Shown: positions 33,148 to 41,696 of the stretch, piece after piece
Numbering within the stretch: the stretch's first letter is position 1
How the letters are laid out: each line of letters starts with the position of its first letter
Assembly: GCA_017475705.1 (NCBI GenBank)
Contig: JAFVFB010000006.1
Location: 1 to 47,766 of the forward strand
Length of the DNA: 47,766 nt
Origin: Alphaproteobacteria bacterium
GTDB taxonomy: Bacteria > Pseudomonadota > Alphaproteobacteria > RF32 > CAG-239
Direction: 5' to 3'
Notes under the pieces: generated by a model
What the model was told of the DNA's origin: nothing
The model's input: the letters and a program-made list of their open reading frames with translations, nothing else
Database searches by the model: none
Translations under genes and position numbers: made by a program

Positions 33148-33753
33148 TTACAAATCCGCAATCACTTCCATGCTGATAATTTCATCCGGCTGATAAACCA
33201 TGCCGTTGAAACCTCCACCCTTTTTGATATTATCAACAAATTCCATACCGGAAACAACCTGTCCCCAAACAGTATATTGCCCATCAAGATGCGGGCAATC
33301 TGCATAACAAATAAAAAACTGACTATCCGCTGAATCCGGATTCATTGCTCTTGCCATAGAAACAGTTCCGCGTTTATGCGGAATTTTATTAAATTCAGCT
33401 TTTAATTTTTTACCGCTACCGCCCGTCCCCGTTCCGAGAGGACAACCGGTTTGCGCCATAAATCCCTCAATCACACGATGAAATTTTAAACCATTATAAA
33501 AACCTTCACGCACTAATTCTTTAATTCGCGCCACATGGTTCGGTGCCACATCTGGAAACATCTCAATAACCACTTCCCCATCCTTAAGTTTCAAAACAAT
33601 TGCATTTTCTGCATCTTTTACATTATAAGAATGTTTCAATTTCTTTCCTCTCGTTTCACTCACACCGATTTTCTTCTTTTCATCAGCTCCAATATTTTTT
33701 GTTTCGCTTTTATTTAAGCTTTTTGTTTCACTTTTACCTAGCACATTAGACAT
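33148..33753 (-). CDS. Cyclophilin-type peptidyl-prolyl isomerase
   Basis: 201 residues from ATG 33753 (AGGAG 7 bases upstream; a GTG immediately before is possible). The cyclophilin domain covers about 45-200: K-F-H-R-V-I-E-G-F-M-A-Q-T-G-C-P (catalytic Arg and Phe), G-T-G-G-S-G, F-F-I-C-Y-A-D-C-P-H-L-D-G-Q-Y-T-V-W-G-Q-V. No signal peptide, so cytosolic, unlike most proteobacterial PpiA. It has a distinctive N-terminal extension of about 45 residues, rich in Ser, Glu, Lys and Thr with repeated K-S-E-T-K units, absent from usual bacterial cyclophilins. Confidence 0.92.
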   Translation of the reverse strand: MSNVLGKSETKSLNKSETKNIGADEKKKIGVSETRGKKLKHSYNVKDAENAIVLKLKDGEVVIEMFPDVAPNHVARIKELVREGFYNGLKFHRVIEGFMAQTGCPLGTGTGGSGKKLKAEFNKIPHKRGTVSMARAMNPDSADSQFFICYADCPHLDGQYTVWGQVVSGMEFVDNIKKGGGFNGMVYQPDEIISMEVIADL

Positions 33754-33802
33754 CACAAAACTCCTATAAAAATAAACCTGAATTTTATTTAGGAATTAAA
33801 AT

Positions 33803-34744
33803 TTACTTATTCAAGACATAATCCACACGTTCTTCTGCGCTCAATCCGGTCGGATACGTTTCATCAATTTCCTTCAAACGTGTTTTAAGGCCTTTGCCAT
33901 TAGCAATTTGGATAGCAAGCCCGGGGCGGGCATTAATTTCAAGCATCATTGGCCCTCTGTTTTTATCCGAAACAATATCTGCTCCCAAATAACCCAATCC
34001 TGTCATATCATAAGCAAGTGCCCCAATAAGGAGATGTTCACGCCAATAGGGCACTTTCAAATCCATCAAATTGGCTCCTGTATCCGGATGTATGGTCACC
34101 GGTTTATTATGCAACACAGCCCGCAGAGTTTCCCCTGTTTTCACATCTAAACCCACACCCACACCACCTTGGTGCAAATTTGCCTTTCCATCAGATTCTT
34201 TTGTAGCCAAACGCATCATCACCATCGCCGGATATCCTTTATATACAATAACTCGTACATCAGGAATTCCATGATAGCTGAAATTCTTAAATACATCACT
34301 AAAGTTAACTGTTTCTTCAATTAAAGCTACATCATAACGACCACCAAGAGAAAACAATCCACTCAATGTATTAGAAACATGCTGATAAACATCCTTAAAA
34401 GTTAAAACTTCACCAGCTGCACTATAGAACTTTTCACCATCATAATTCTTTATAACAAGCACACCTTTGCCACCGCTACCATGAGCTGGCTTAATAACAA
34501 AAGTCTGATATCCTTCCACAATTTTTAAAAGATTATCTACTTCATACTGGTGTTCAATAATGCCAATCATTCTGGGTGTATTGATATTAATATTATTGGC
34601 CAATTTCTTTGTCTTAACTTTATCATCAACCAATGTATACAACGACCGCTTATTATATTTAGCTATAACCGAATAATTTCGATCATTCATTCCCAAAACA
34701 CCGTTTTCACTAAGCTGTTTTGCTACTTTAATCCAACTAAACAT
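33803..34744 (-). CDS. ATP-grasp ligase, alpha-L-glutamate ligase-like
   Basis: 313 residues. The ATG at 34744 lies one base after the upstream stop, with AAAGGA 8 bases before it. ATP-grasp motifs: F-V-I-K-P-A-H-G-S-G-G-K-G-V-L-V-I (ATP-binding loop with Lys), I-E-E-T-V, and the metal-binding end M-M-L-E-I-N-A-R-P-G-L-A-I-Q. It belongs to the family annotated as alpha-L-glutamate ligase-like/sugar-transfer-associated ATP-grasp, always found with the 7TM inactive transglutaminase. Likely forms an amide or peptide bond on an unknown envelope acceptor. Last gene of the three-gene system. Confidence 0.88.
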   Translation of the reverse strand: MFSWIKVAKQLSENGVLGMNDRNYSVIAKYNKRSLYTLVDDKVKTKKLANNININTPRMIGIIEHQYEVDNLLKIVEGYQTFVIKPAHGSGGKGVLVIKNYDGEKFYSAAGEVLTFKDVYQHVSNTLSGLFSLGGRYDVALIEETVNFSDVFKNFSYHGIPDVRVIVYKGYPAMVMMRLATKESDGKANLHQGGVGVGLDVKTGETLRAVLHNKPVTIHPDTGANLMDLKVPYWREHLLIGALAYDMTGLGYLGADIVSDKNRGPMMLEINARPGLAIQIANGKGLKTRLKEIDETYPTGLSAEERVDYVLNK

Positions 34745-34745
34745 T

Positions 34746-36290
34746 TTATGCATCCTTTTTTACTAAAGACGCAAAACGCGTAATTTCTGTTAATCTATAC
34801 CCTGTATAGGTACCCAACAGCATCACAATAAACATGATTACAATATTTAATTCATTAAATGCAAACATTATATGCCGAACATAATCATTACTAATAACAA
34901 AATAGGTAACAATTGCCGTTAACAATGTATTAAAAATTTCTTTTATTGTATTTCTTGCACCTTCTTCTTCCCAAGTAATAGATGCACGCTCAATGATCCA
35001 AGCTGTAATGATAATCGGAAAGAAAATAGCCGAACTAACCAAAGAAGAATCTAACCGATATCCAACGACTGTAAGTCCTTGGATAAGCAATATAACAAAA
35101 ATGACAACAAAAGATATTCTCGGAACAAGTAATAAATTAAGCTTTGCCACCAATGCACGCATAAGAAGCCCCAAAAAAATCATAATAGAAAAGCAAATTA
35201 ACCCTGGTAAAAAACCTGTCTTAACCAAAGACATCGACAACAACATCGGCGTAAATGTACCCATGGTAGAAACACCTATAACATTTCGCAATAAAACAAC
35301 CACCAATATTGCTAAGGGGAAGATCATTAGCCATTTAAGTGTATTCTGCTCCAGCAAAGGCAATGTGTATATAGAATATTGATAATTTCCTAGACGGTTA
35401 TTCGCTTTTGCCCTGTATTCAGCCATTTTCATTGGTGTAGCAACAGATTTCATAACAGAAAACATAACTGTAGAATTTTCACCGCCACGGACATCCAACA
35501 AAGAGACACCTCCTCGCTGAAAAATAACCCATTTTTTAGGCAATCCAATTTTTCCTGTATTGAGATCATATAAATTCCAACTATTATTAATATACGCCTC
35601 AAGTTTAATATCTGGCTTTTCAGTTTTTTTACCTTCCTCTAATTTAATAACTCGCACAATCCGAGCAGGAATCCGCTTATACGCTAATATTTGAATAATT
35701 TTTTCAGCCACGTCTTTAGCGGTATGCGTTACAGGCAAAACCAAACTAATTGAAGGATTTGTAATTTCCTGATTTATAACTGCGATAATTTTTTGAACTT
35801 TATCACCTTCATGGCTCTGTGCTAAATCCCAAATCTGCCTCATTTGTAATTGTTCTTCTTCAGACAAAATAGGCCGTTCCGGATTGGTTGGTTTATTTTT
35901 ATTCAACTTATTGTTTTTTATATCCTCATAAATATTCAAACGGTAATAAAGAGTTTGTTTACCTTCCTTATCTTTCCCATCAAAAATAATCTGATTATTT
36001 TTTCTATCTTGCTTAACTGTATAGCCATTAGCAATAATATCCTCGCTTAGAATATTAAAATTTTCATTTTCATTCGGAACACTTAACACCACATGTACTT
36101 TATCAGATATTGGCCGAAAAGAAACCCGAGCATCAATTTTCCAAACATCTGTTACCTCTTTAGGAGATATAGAAAACCCCCAATATTTAACCTTATAATA
36201 TATACGATAAGAGGCATAAATGATAGATAAAATAAGCAAATAGCTCAAAACTTTTCTTACTGAAAATAAATTTTTAATAGTCATAGTCAC
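34746..36290 (-). CDS. Inactive transglutaminase fused to seven transmembrane helices
   Basis: 514 residues. One N-terminal membrane helix, then a periplasmic transglutaminase-like region (about 60-330). The usual catalytic Cys is absent from V-A-E-K-I-I-Q-I-L-A-Y-K-R-I-P-A-R, while W-N-L-Y-D-L-N-T-G remains recognisable. It is followed by 7 helices beginning L-K-W-L-M-I-F-P and containing G-V-S-T-M-G-T-F-T-P-M-L-L-S. This architecture is a known partner of ATP-grasp ligases and retropepsin-like lipoproteins in proteobacteria. Eight bases follow the retropepsin gene and one base precedes the ligase gene. Probably holds the peptide substrate at the membrane. Confidence 0.88.
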   Translation of the reverse strand: MTMTIKNLFSVRKVLSYLLILSIIYASYRIYYKVKYWGFSISPKEVTDVWKIDARVSFRPISDKVHVVLSVPNENENFNILSEDIIANGYTVKQDRKNNQIIFDGKDKEGKQTLYYRLNIYEDIKNNKLNKNKPTNPERPILSEEEQLQMRQIWDLAQSHEGDKVQKIIAVINQEITNPSISLVLPVTHTAKDVAEKIIQILAYKRIPARIVRVIKLEEGKKTEKPDIKLEAYINNSWNLYDLNTGKIGLPKKWVIFQRGGVSLLDVRGGENSTVMFSVMKSVATPMKMAEYRAKANNRLGNYQYSIYTLPLLEQNTLKWLMIFPLAILVVVLLRNVIGVSTMGTFTPMLLSMSLVKTGFLPGLICFSIMIFLGLLMRALVAKLNLLLVPRISFVVIFVILLIQGLTVVGYRLDSSLVSSAIFFPIIITAWIIERASITWEEEGARNTIKEIFNTLLTAIVTYFVISNDYVRHIMFAFNELNIVIMFIVMLLGTYTGYRLTEITRFASLVKKDA

Positions 36291-36298
36291 ACCTTTTC

Positions 36299-36829
36299 CT
36301 AATTTAGAGTATATGATGTAGAAGTATCAACGATAAATCGCCCCGTTAAAATATTTCGTCCGATTAATCCCTGATAATCGAAACTAGTTCTATCTGCCAG
36401 AGAGAAAACTGCACTAAAAGTCTCTTTTCCCATCTTTATATTCATTTTAACCGCTGTCCTTTTTTCATCTTCTCCAGCGCGACGCACCTTAAAAGCACGC
36501 TCAATTTTTTTCTCAAATATATGTTCTTCACCGCTTTTACGATTAATTAGCTTAAAAGCAACCCATTTCTCACCATCACGTTCAAAATATTCTACATCTT
36601 TGCAATCAAGAGAAGATGTTGTCGCTCCCGTATCGATTCGTGCATAAAAAGGAGATTTCATCGGTAAAAAATAAATTGGTTCAACTTCTCCAATAATAGG
36701 CAACCGCGTCCTTTCAACAACAACTTCTTTTGTTGTCTCAACATTACGCACCACTGCCGGAACAATAACCTGCTTGGTTTGGCAAGCAGATACACTCAAA
36801 AACAACACCAATAAAAACAATTTTCGCAT
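36299..36829 (-). CDS. Retropepsin-like aspartic protease, lipoprotein
   Basis: 176 residues. A lipobox V-S-A-C gives a lipidated Cys at residue 16. The retropepsin core has A-R-I-D-T-G-A-T-T-S-S with the catalytic D-T-G, the flap region, and the later hydrophobic G-L-I-G-R-N-I-L-T-G motif (the L-G-R-N-x-L closing strand). Belongs to the family formerly called ATP-dependent zinc protease (PF05618). First gene of a three-gene operon with the 7TM transglutaminase and ATP-grasp ligase; presumably processes or removes a peptide tag in the envelope. Confidence 0.87.
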   Translation of the reverse strand: MRKLFLLVLFLSVSACQTKQVIVPAVVRNVETTKEVVVERTRLPIIGEVEPIYFLPMKSPFYARIDTGATTSSLDCKDVEYFERDGEKWVAFKLINRKSGEEHIFEKKIERAFKVRRAGEDEKRTAVKMNIKMGKETFSAVFSLADRTSFDYQGLIGRNILTGRFIVDTSTSYTLN

Positions 36830-36949
36830 TTTTCGTATTTCCTTTATTCAAATCAAATTTACTTGATTATGCGCATTTTTCATAGAATAGACAGTAATAA
36901 ATGCGACTAATGCACAAGGAATTTTTTCAAGTTTTCACCTTATGAGAAA

Positions 36950-37090
36950 AACGCTGTATTTAAAGCCTTAAAAGAAACATCATCATCTCAAGAGAAGTTT
37001 CCATCGCCTTGCTTTTCTATGCTCAAATGATTAACACTCCTTGTCTGCCAACAAGGAGTGTTGCTTATCTGCTGTAACGATGTATTTAAA
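36950..37090. repeat. Pair of 15-base direct repeats flanking a hairpin
   Basis: AACGCTGTATTTAAA at 36950-36964 and AACGATGTATTTAAA at 37076-37090 (one mismatch) flank the 37033-37062 hairpin. An exact third copy is at 30204-30218. The right-hand one overlaps the porin stop. Short repeats of this kind may be a small genomic element. Confidence 0.45.
37033..37062 (-). terminator. Strong hairpin downstream of the porin gene
   Basis: AACACTCCTTG and CAAGGAGTGTT form a perfect 11-base stem, 24 bases after the porin stop. No long T-run follows, so it may be a processing or stabilising structure rather than a simple terminator. Confidence 0.6.
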
Positions 37091-38231
37091 ACATAATTGT
37101 AGCACGAACACTTGTTGCAAAACCATAATTACTTTTTTGATTAAGTGCAGGATTAATGTACAGTTGAACATCCGGAGTAATTGTTATCATATCACCTATT
37201 CCCCATGCCCAATACGCCTCTATTACTTGCTCTGCTTTATGGAAGATAGGTTCACCAACAGCCTTTTCATCAATTTTATTATAGGCATAAGCCAATCCTA
37301 TTTGATCTAAACTATTACGATTAAGAGGATTATTATATACCCCTCCCAAAACCCATGATTGGCGTATTTCTTCTACACTGCCGCTTGTCTCATTCAAACG
37401 TGCAAAAAGTCCCCATTTTTCACCAATATTTTGAGACCAATTAAGAGACCATCCATTTGTTGTTTCTTGCTGCTCATTTACCCACGGCTGATTATAAACC
37501 AACACAGAATATTCTGCATCACCTAAGCCTTTAATCGTCGGAGTATACGCTACATAACCAAACGTTGTATAATGTTCATCATTAAGATTATTAAAGCGAA
37601 CACTTGTTGCATCAACATTTGTACCATCTTGTCCACCAAAAGCAAATGTCCACTCATTTGTCGGGGAGATTTCTGCATACATGCCTAACCCCGCCTGAGT
37701 ATAAGAAGCAGAAGCATTTTGAGCCAAAGCATCATTCAAAAAATTAATTTGCTGATTAGAATTATATTCTGTACCATCAAAATTATAAATTGGGAACTGC
37801 CCAATTCCTAAAGTCAGCCAACTCCATTTATCTGGAAATTGGTGCGTATAATAAAGTTCATTAAATTCATTTTGTTTGCCTGGATAATCGTTTATTGACG
37901 TCACCATACCAGAACGATCAGCCAAATCATTCGCATTGTGATTACCATATCGAATAATAGTATATGCAAAATTCAAAGTTCCTGTCCCATAATGATTATC
38001 AAGCAATGTCCACGCAAAAGAAGGATATATATATGCCTGCACAGCATTACTTTCACCACTTGGACTGGTTCTTTGTCCCAAAAAAGATACATCTATACTG
38101 TAATCAAACCCATATTTTTTATCCAAATTATTCTTAAAATCTTGATAATCGCTATACAAACTATCCGCATATACTGAATGGATACCCAACAAACAAATAA
38201 CACTACCAAGTAAACTTTTATATATATTCAT
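37086..38231 (-). CDS. Carbohydrate-selective porin, OprB-like
   Basis: 381 residues. A signal peptide ends S-V-Y-A. The mature protein is a beta-barrel rich in aromatic and glycine strands ending in a C-terminal Phe (A-T-I-M-F), as outer-membrane barrels do. OprB-like marks: G-I-G-Q-F-P-I-Y-N-F-D-G-T-E-Y, N-F-L-N-D-A-L-A-Q-N, and the sequence of alternating W, Y, F strands. It probably lets sugars or other small solutes across the outer membrane. Neighbours on the minus strand give no operon partner. The family name is inferred from motifs and length. Confidence 0.78.
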   Translation of the reverse strand: MNIYKSLLGSVICLLGIHSVYADSLYSDYQDFKNNLDKKYGFDYSIDVSFLGQRTSPSGESNAVQAYIYPSFAWTLLDNHYGTGTLNFAYTIIRYGNHNANDLADRSGMVTSINDYPGKQNEFNELYYTHQFPDKWSWLTLGIGQFPIYNFDGTEYNSNQQINFLNDALAQNASASYTQAGLGMYAEISPTNEWTFAFGGQDGTNVDATSVRFNNLNDEHYTTFGYVAYTPTIKGLGDAEYSVLVYNQPWVNEQQETTNGWSLNWSQNIGEKWGLFARLNETSGSVEEIRQSWVLGGVYNNPLNRNSLDQIGLAYAYNKIDEKAVGEPIFHKAEQVIEAYWAWGIGDMITITPDVQLYINPALNQKSNYGFATSVRATIMF

Positions 38232-38315
38232 ATTTCTTCCTTTGGTTATAAATTAAATACTTAAGAGATATAGCCATAAAATATCAGAAAAAAAGAGGAG
38301 ATTGGAAAAAAACAC

Positions 38316-38344
38316 TTGAAGAGGATATTAAAGCAATATAAAAT
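38316..38344 (+). promoter_or_regulatory. Promoter for the ruvA-ruvB-ybgC operon
   Basis: TTGAAG (38316-38321), 17 bases, TAAAAT (38339-38344), 29 bases before the ruvA ATG. Between them and the ATG lies GGGG (weak ribosome site). Confidence 0.5.
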
Positions 38345-38373
38345 TATCACAATAGGCAACAAAGGGGTACCAT

Positions 38374-39045
38374 ATGATTGCAAAACTTAAAGGTATAATA
38401 GATAATATTGGTGAAGATTGCTGTATTATTGATGTTAACGGCGTTGGATATCTAGTAAATATGTCATCACGGTCATTATCAAAGCTCAAACAGGGCGAAT
38501 ATGCTAACCTACTAATAGAAACAGTTATCAAGGAAGATAGCATCACTCTATTTGGCTTTCAATCTCCTTGGGAAAAAGAGTGGTTTAACACACTAACCAA
38601 AATCCAAGGTGTCGGTGGAAAGGTGTGCCTAAGCATTTTAAGTGCACTATCCCCTGCACAACTTTCTCAAGCCGTTGCCGCTCAAGATAAAAGTTCATTT
38701 TTACGTGCAGCCGGTGTAGGACCAAAATTAGCAGCTCGTCTCGTAACAGAATTAAAAGATAAAATTGTAACTATTCCAATAGAGTTCATGGGAAATAGCG
38801 ATTTGAATGCAGACAAAACATATCAAGGAGAAACTGCAGAAAATTCCCCCCAAAAATCACCTCAAACATTAACAGAAGACGAAACAACTGCATATAGCAA
38901 AACGGAAGACGTTACTTCTGCTCTAACCAATTTGGGCTATCCTAAAATAGATGCTTACCGAATAGCTACAGAAACTTGCTTAAACAACCCACAAGCAGAT
39001 TTAGCGACCCTCATTCGCTTATCCTTAAAAGAATTTAATTTATAG
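38374..39045 (+). CDS. ruvA: Holliday junction branch migration protein RuvA
   Basis: 223 residues. N-terminal OB-fold ([15 protein letters not shown]), central helix-hairpin-helix pair ([24 protein letters not shown]), then a flexible acidic linker and a C-terminal domain that contacts RuvB ([14 protein letters not shown]). RuvA tetramers clamp the junction. The linker is longer and more polar than in E. coli. Followed after 11 bases by ruvB. ruvC is not upstream. Confidence 0.96.
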   Translation: MIAKLKGIIDNIGEDCCIIDVNGVGYLVNMSSRSLSKLKQGEYANLLIETVIKEDSITLFGFQSPWEKEWFNTLTKIQGVGGKVCLSILSALSPAQLSQAVAAQDKSSFLRAAGVGPKLAARLVTELKDKIVTIPIEFMGNSDLNADKTYQGETAENSPQKSPQTLTEDETTAYSKTEDVTSALTNLGYPKIDAYRIATETCLNNPQADLATLIRLSLKEFNL

Positions 39046-39056
39046 GAGACATCTTG

Positions 39057-40112
39057 ATGCCAGAAAATGAAAGAATCCTCAGTGCACAAAAAATCTCCAC
39101 AGATGAGACCAACTCACCTATGGCCATAAATCTCCGCCCATCAACACTTGACGAATTTGTTGGACAAGATAAAGTATGCCAAAATTTAAAAATCTTTATT
39201 GAATCTGCCAAAAGTCGCCATGAAGTTCTTGACCACGTTTTACTTTATGGCCCTCCAGGTTTAGGGAAAACAACTCTATCGAACATCATTTCAAAAGAGC
39301 TAGGTGTCGGTTTCAAAGCCACTTCTGCACCGATGATAACCCGTTCAGGAGATTTAGCCGCAATTTTAACCAATCTTGAAGCCAGAGATGTATTATTTAT
39401 AGATGAAATACACCGCTTAAATCCCGCTATAGAAGAAGTCCTCTATTCTGCTATGGAAGATTTTCAACTTGATATCATTATTGGTGAAGGACCTTCTGCT
39501 CGCTCTGTAAAAATTGACTTACAACCCTTCACTTTAGTAGGCGCGACAACTCGCTCTGGCCTTGTTTCAACCCCTTTAAGAGAGAGATTTGGAATTCCGC
39601 TACGCATGGATTTTTATAACCACGATGATTTACAAAAAATAGTTCTGCGTGGTGCAAAACTATTAAATATGCCAATTTCAGAAGATGGCGCGATGGAAAT
39701 TGCAAAACGCTCTCGCGGCACACCACGTATAGCTGGTAGACTACTTAAAAGAGTAAGAGATTTTGGCGCTGTTGCCGGCAATGTAGAAATAGATTCAATA
39801 ATTGCAGATAAAGCCCTAAAACTCTTAGATGTTGATGCCTATGGCTTAGATGAATTTGACCGACGCTACCTAACCTGTATAGCAAAAAATTATGGTGGTG
39901 GCCCCGTCGGTGCAGACACCCTAGCTGCTGCCTTATCAGAAGAAAGAGACACCATAGAAGAAGTCATTGAGCCATACTTACTTAAACTTGGCTTTCTACA
40001 AAGGACCCCTCGTGGACGTGTCCTCTCTGAGCTTGGCTGCAAGTATCTAGGAATTAGTAAATTCAAAAATAACAATAACCAATTCAGTTTTATGGATGAT
40101 TTAGGATTTTAA
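39057..40112 (+). CDS. ruvB: Holliday junction branch migration ATPase RuvB
   Basis: 351 residues from ATG 39057 (AGGAGA 7 bases upstream). AAA+ motor: Walker [10 protein letters not shown], Walker [10 protein letters not shown], sensor 1 V-G-A-T-T-R, arginine finger region L-R-E-R-F-G, then lid and winged-helix C-terminus (D-R-R-Y-L...[14 protein letters not shown]). Forms hexameric rings that drive branch migration with RuvA. Ends 2 bases before ybgC. Confidence 0.97.
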   Translation: MPENERILSAQKISTDETNSPMAINLRPSTLDEFVGQDKVCQNLKIFIESAKSRHEVLDHVLLYGPPGLGKTTLSNIISKELGVGFKATSAPMITRSGDLAAILTNLEARDVLFIDEIHRLNPAIEEVLYSAMEDFQLDIIIGEGPSARSVKIDLQPFTLVGATTRSGLVSTPLRERFGIPLRMDFYNHDDLQKIVLRGAKLLNMPISEDGAMEIAKRSRGTPRIAGRLLKRVRDFGAVAGNVEIDSIIADKALKLLDVDAYGLDEFDRRYLTCIAKNYGGGPVGADTLAAALSEERDTIEEVIEPYLLKLGFLQRTPRGRVLSELGCKYLGISKFKNNNNQFSFMDDLGF

Positions 40113-40114
40113 GC

Positions 40115-40549
40115 ATGACATATGAAACAGCAACAATCAAAGGAACCCTGTTTTCTGACGGTACTTTTTCTTTCCCTATTCGAATATATTATGAGGATAC
40201 TGATGCCGGCGGCATAGTTTACTATGCAAATTATCTAAAATTTGCCGAACGCGCACGCACAGAATACTTAAGACACTTAGGCATTGACCAAATAAAAATG
40301 CTCAATGATGAGGGAACAGGCTTTGCCGTCAGAGACTGCCATATTAATTATAAACTCCCAGCAAAGCTTGACGATGCCTTAAATATAACATGCCGTATAG
40401 CAGAAATAAAAGGAGCTTCTGTAAAGATGGAACAAAAACTTTACCGTGGAGACACTCTTTTAGCAGAAATAGAAATAACTTTGGTTTTTCTAAAACTTTC
40501 TACTATGCGCCCTACAAAAATCTCATCTGAAATAATCTCCCGATTATAA
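40115..40549 (+). CDS. ybgC: Tol-Pal-associated acyl-CoA thioesterase YbgC
   Basis: 144 residues, hot-dog fold. Family motif Y-Y-E-D-T-D-A-G-G-I-V-Y-Y-A-N-Y-L-K-F-A-E-R-A-R with the catalytic Asp. Hydrolyses short-chain acyl-CoA and is usually encoded ahead of tolQ-tolR-tolA-tolB-pal. Here the operon stops: lptG follows on the opposite strand 29 bases downstream, so the tol genes must lie elsewhere. Two bases separate it from ruvB. Confidence 0.93.
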   Translation: MTYETATIKGTLFSDGTFSFPIRIYYEDTDAGGIVYYANYLKFAERARTEYLRHLGIDQIKMLNDEGTGFAVRDCHINYKLPAKLDDALNITCRIAEIKGASVKMEQKLYRGDTLLAEIEITLVFLKLSTMRPTKISSEIISRL

Positions 40550-40578
40550 CAGCTATAAATCTGCCAATTTAAACTTGC

Positions 40579-41685
40579 TCATTCCTCTTTATGTAAATAA
40601 ATAGAAATACTGATTGATGCAATAACAATTGCAGGAGCCCATACAGCAAACCACACCGGTATATAAGAATTAATACCGAAAGCAGAAATAACTTGCGAGG
40701 TAAAATAAACCGTAAATCCAGTTGCTATGCCAAAAATAATCATCCATAAGACACCTCCCTGCCGCTGGCTCGGCTTAAGAGCAAATATTCCTGCCACAAG
40801 CACCATTGCCATCAACAAGAAAGGAAGTGCTAACAAACTTAAATACCGCATTTGATGGCGCACAACAGAAAACCCAGAAGCTTCATAAAAATTTATAGAA
40901 TCCGGAAGGTTCCAAAAAGAAATGGCTTCAGGATCAACAAAATTATCTTTAATCCGTTGGACATTCATTTCCGTAGGATAAGACATACTATTAAGAATTT
41001 CTGCCTTATGGCCAGATTTATAAACACGAACATCTTTAAGATTAAGATTTCCGTCTTCCAAAGTAGCAACAAAAGCTTCTATATGTTGTTTTACTTGTGT
41101 CTTTGCATCAACTTCTATAATACTAACATCTTGCAACCACAAAATTTTATTTTTAAGGTTAAGCCCTTTTGCATTAATGATGGCAACTGTACCATTGCTT
41201 TTACCTTCCCGAATCCATAACCCTTTGTTCGAAAACAAAAAAGCACTTGGATTATTGGTTGTTAATCTATAAGAAAGCGTTTCTTTGATCTCATACAATT
41301 TTGCTGAAATAGGATTCATAATTGTAATCCAAAAAACACCAATAGCAAAAATCGCTAATAAAACCGGTACCAAAACACCCCAAATAGATACCCCAGAAGC
41401 CCTAATAATAACAAATTCATTAGTTTTACTGATTTTCCAAAATGTAATCATCGTAGAAACCATCACAATAAAAGGAATAACTTTATCAACAGTTTCTGGT
41501 AATTTAGCTAAAACATATTCAAGCAAAAAAACAAAAGATACCTCATGCCGCCCAGATGTTCGACGCAAAATCTCTATCATATCAAACATCATAATAATAG
41601 CGCAAATCACAACCAGTACATACAAAAAATTCAAAATTGTCTGCTTAATCAGATAAGAACCTAATATAGAGTTTGGTTTCATCAT
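40579..41685 (-). CDS. lptG: LPS export ABC transporter permease LptG
   Basis: 368 residues; YjgP/YjgQ family. TM1 (I-L-G-S-Y-L-I-K-Q-T-I-L), the M-F-D-M-I-E-I-L-R-R region that follows, A-K-L-P-E-T-V-D-K-V-I-P-F, and a large periplasmic beta-jellyroll between two groups of three helices (about residues 130-270), ending with H-Q-M-R-Y-L-S-L-L-A-L-P-F. With LptF and LptB it extracts lipopolysaccharide from the inner membrane. LptF, normally adjacent, is absent here. Third gene of a gmk-cysK-lptG run, 11 bases after cysK. Confidence 0.92.
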   Translation of the reverse strand: MMKPNSILGSYLIKQTILNFLYVLVVICAIIMMFDMIEILRRTSGRHEVSFVFLLEYVLAKLPETVDKVIPFIVMVSTMITFWKISKTNEFVIIRASGVSIWGVLVPVLLAIFAIGVFWITIMNPISAKLYEIKETLSYRLTTNNPSAFLFSNKGLWIREGKSNGTVAIINAKGLNLKNKILWLQDVSIIEVDAKTQVKQHIEAFVATLEDGNLNLKDVRVYKSGHKAEILNSMSYPTEMNVQRIKDNFVDPEAISFWNLPDSINFYEASGFSVVRHQMRYLSLLALPFLLMAMVLVAGIFALKPSQRQGGVLWMIIFGIATGFTVYFTSQVISAFGINSYIPVWFAVWAPAIVIASISISIYLHKEE

Positions 41686-41696
41686 TACTTTAAATC

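Noticed and set aside
41285..41656. 123-codon plus-strand frame inside lptG
   Set aside because: Antisense shadow of the hydrophobic lptG helices without a start site.
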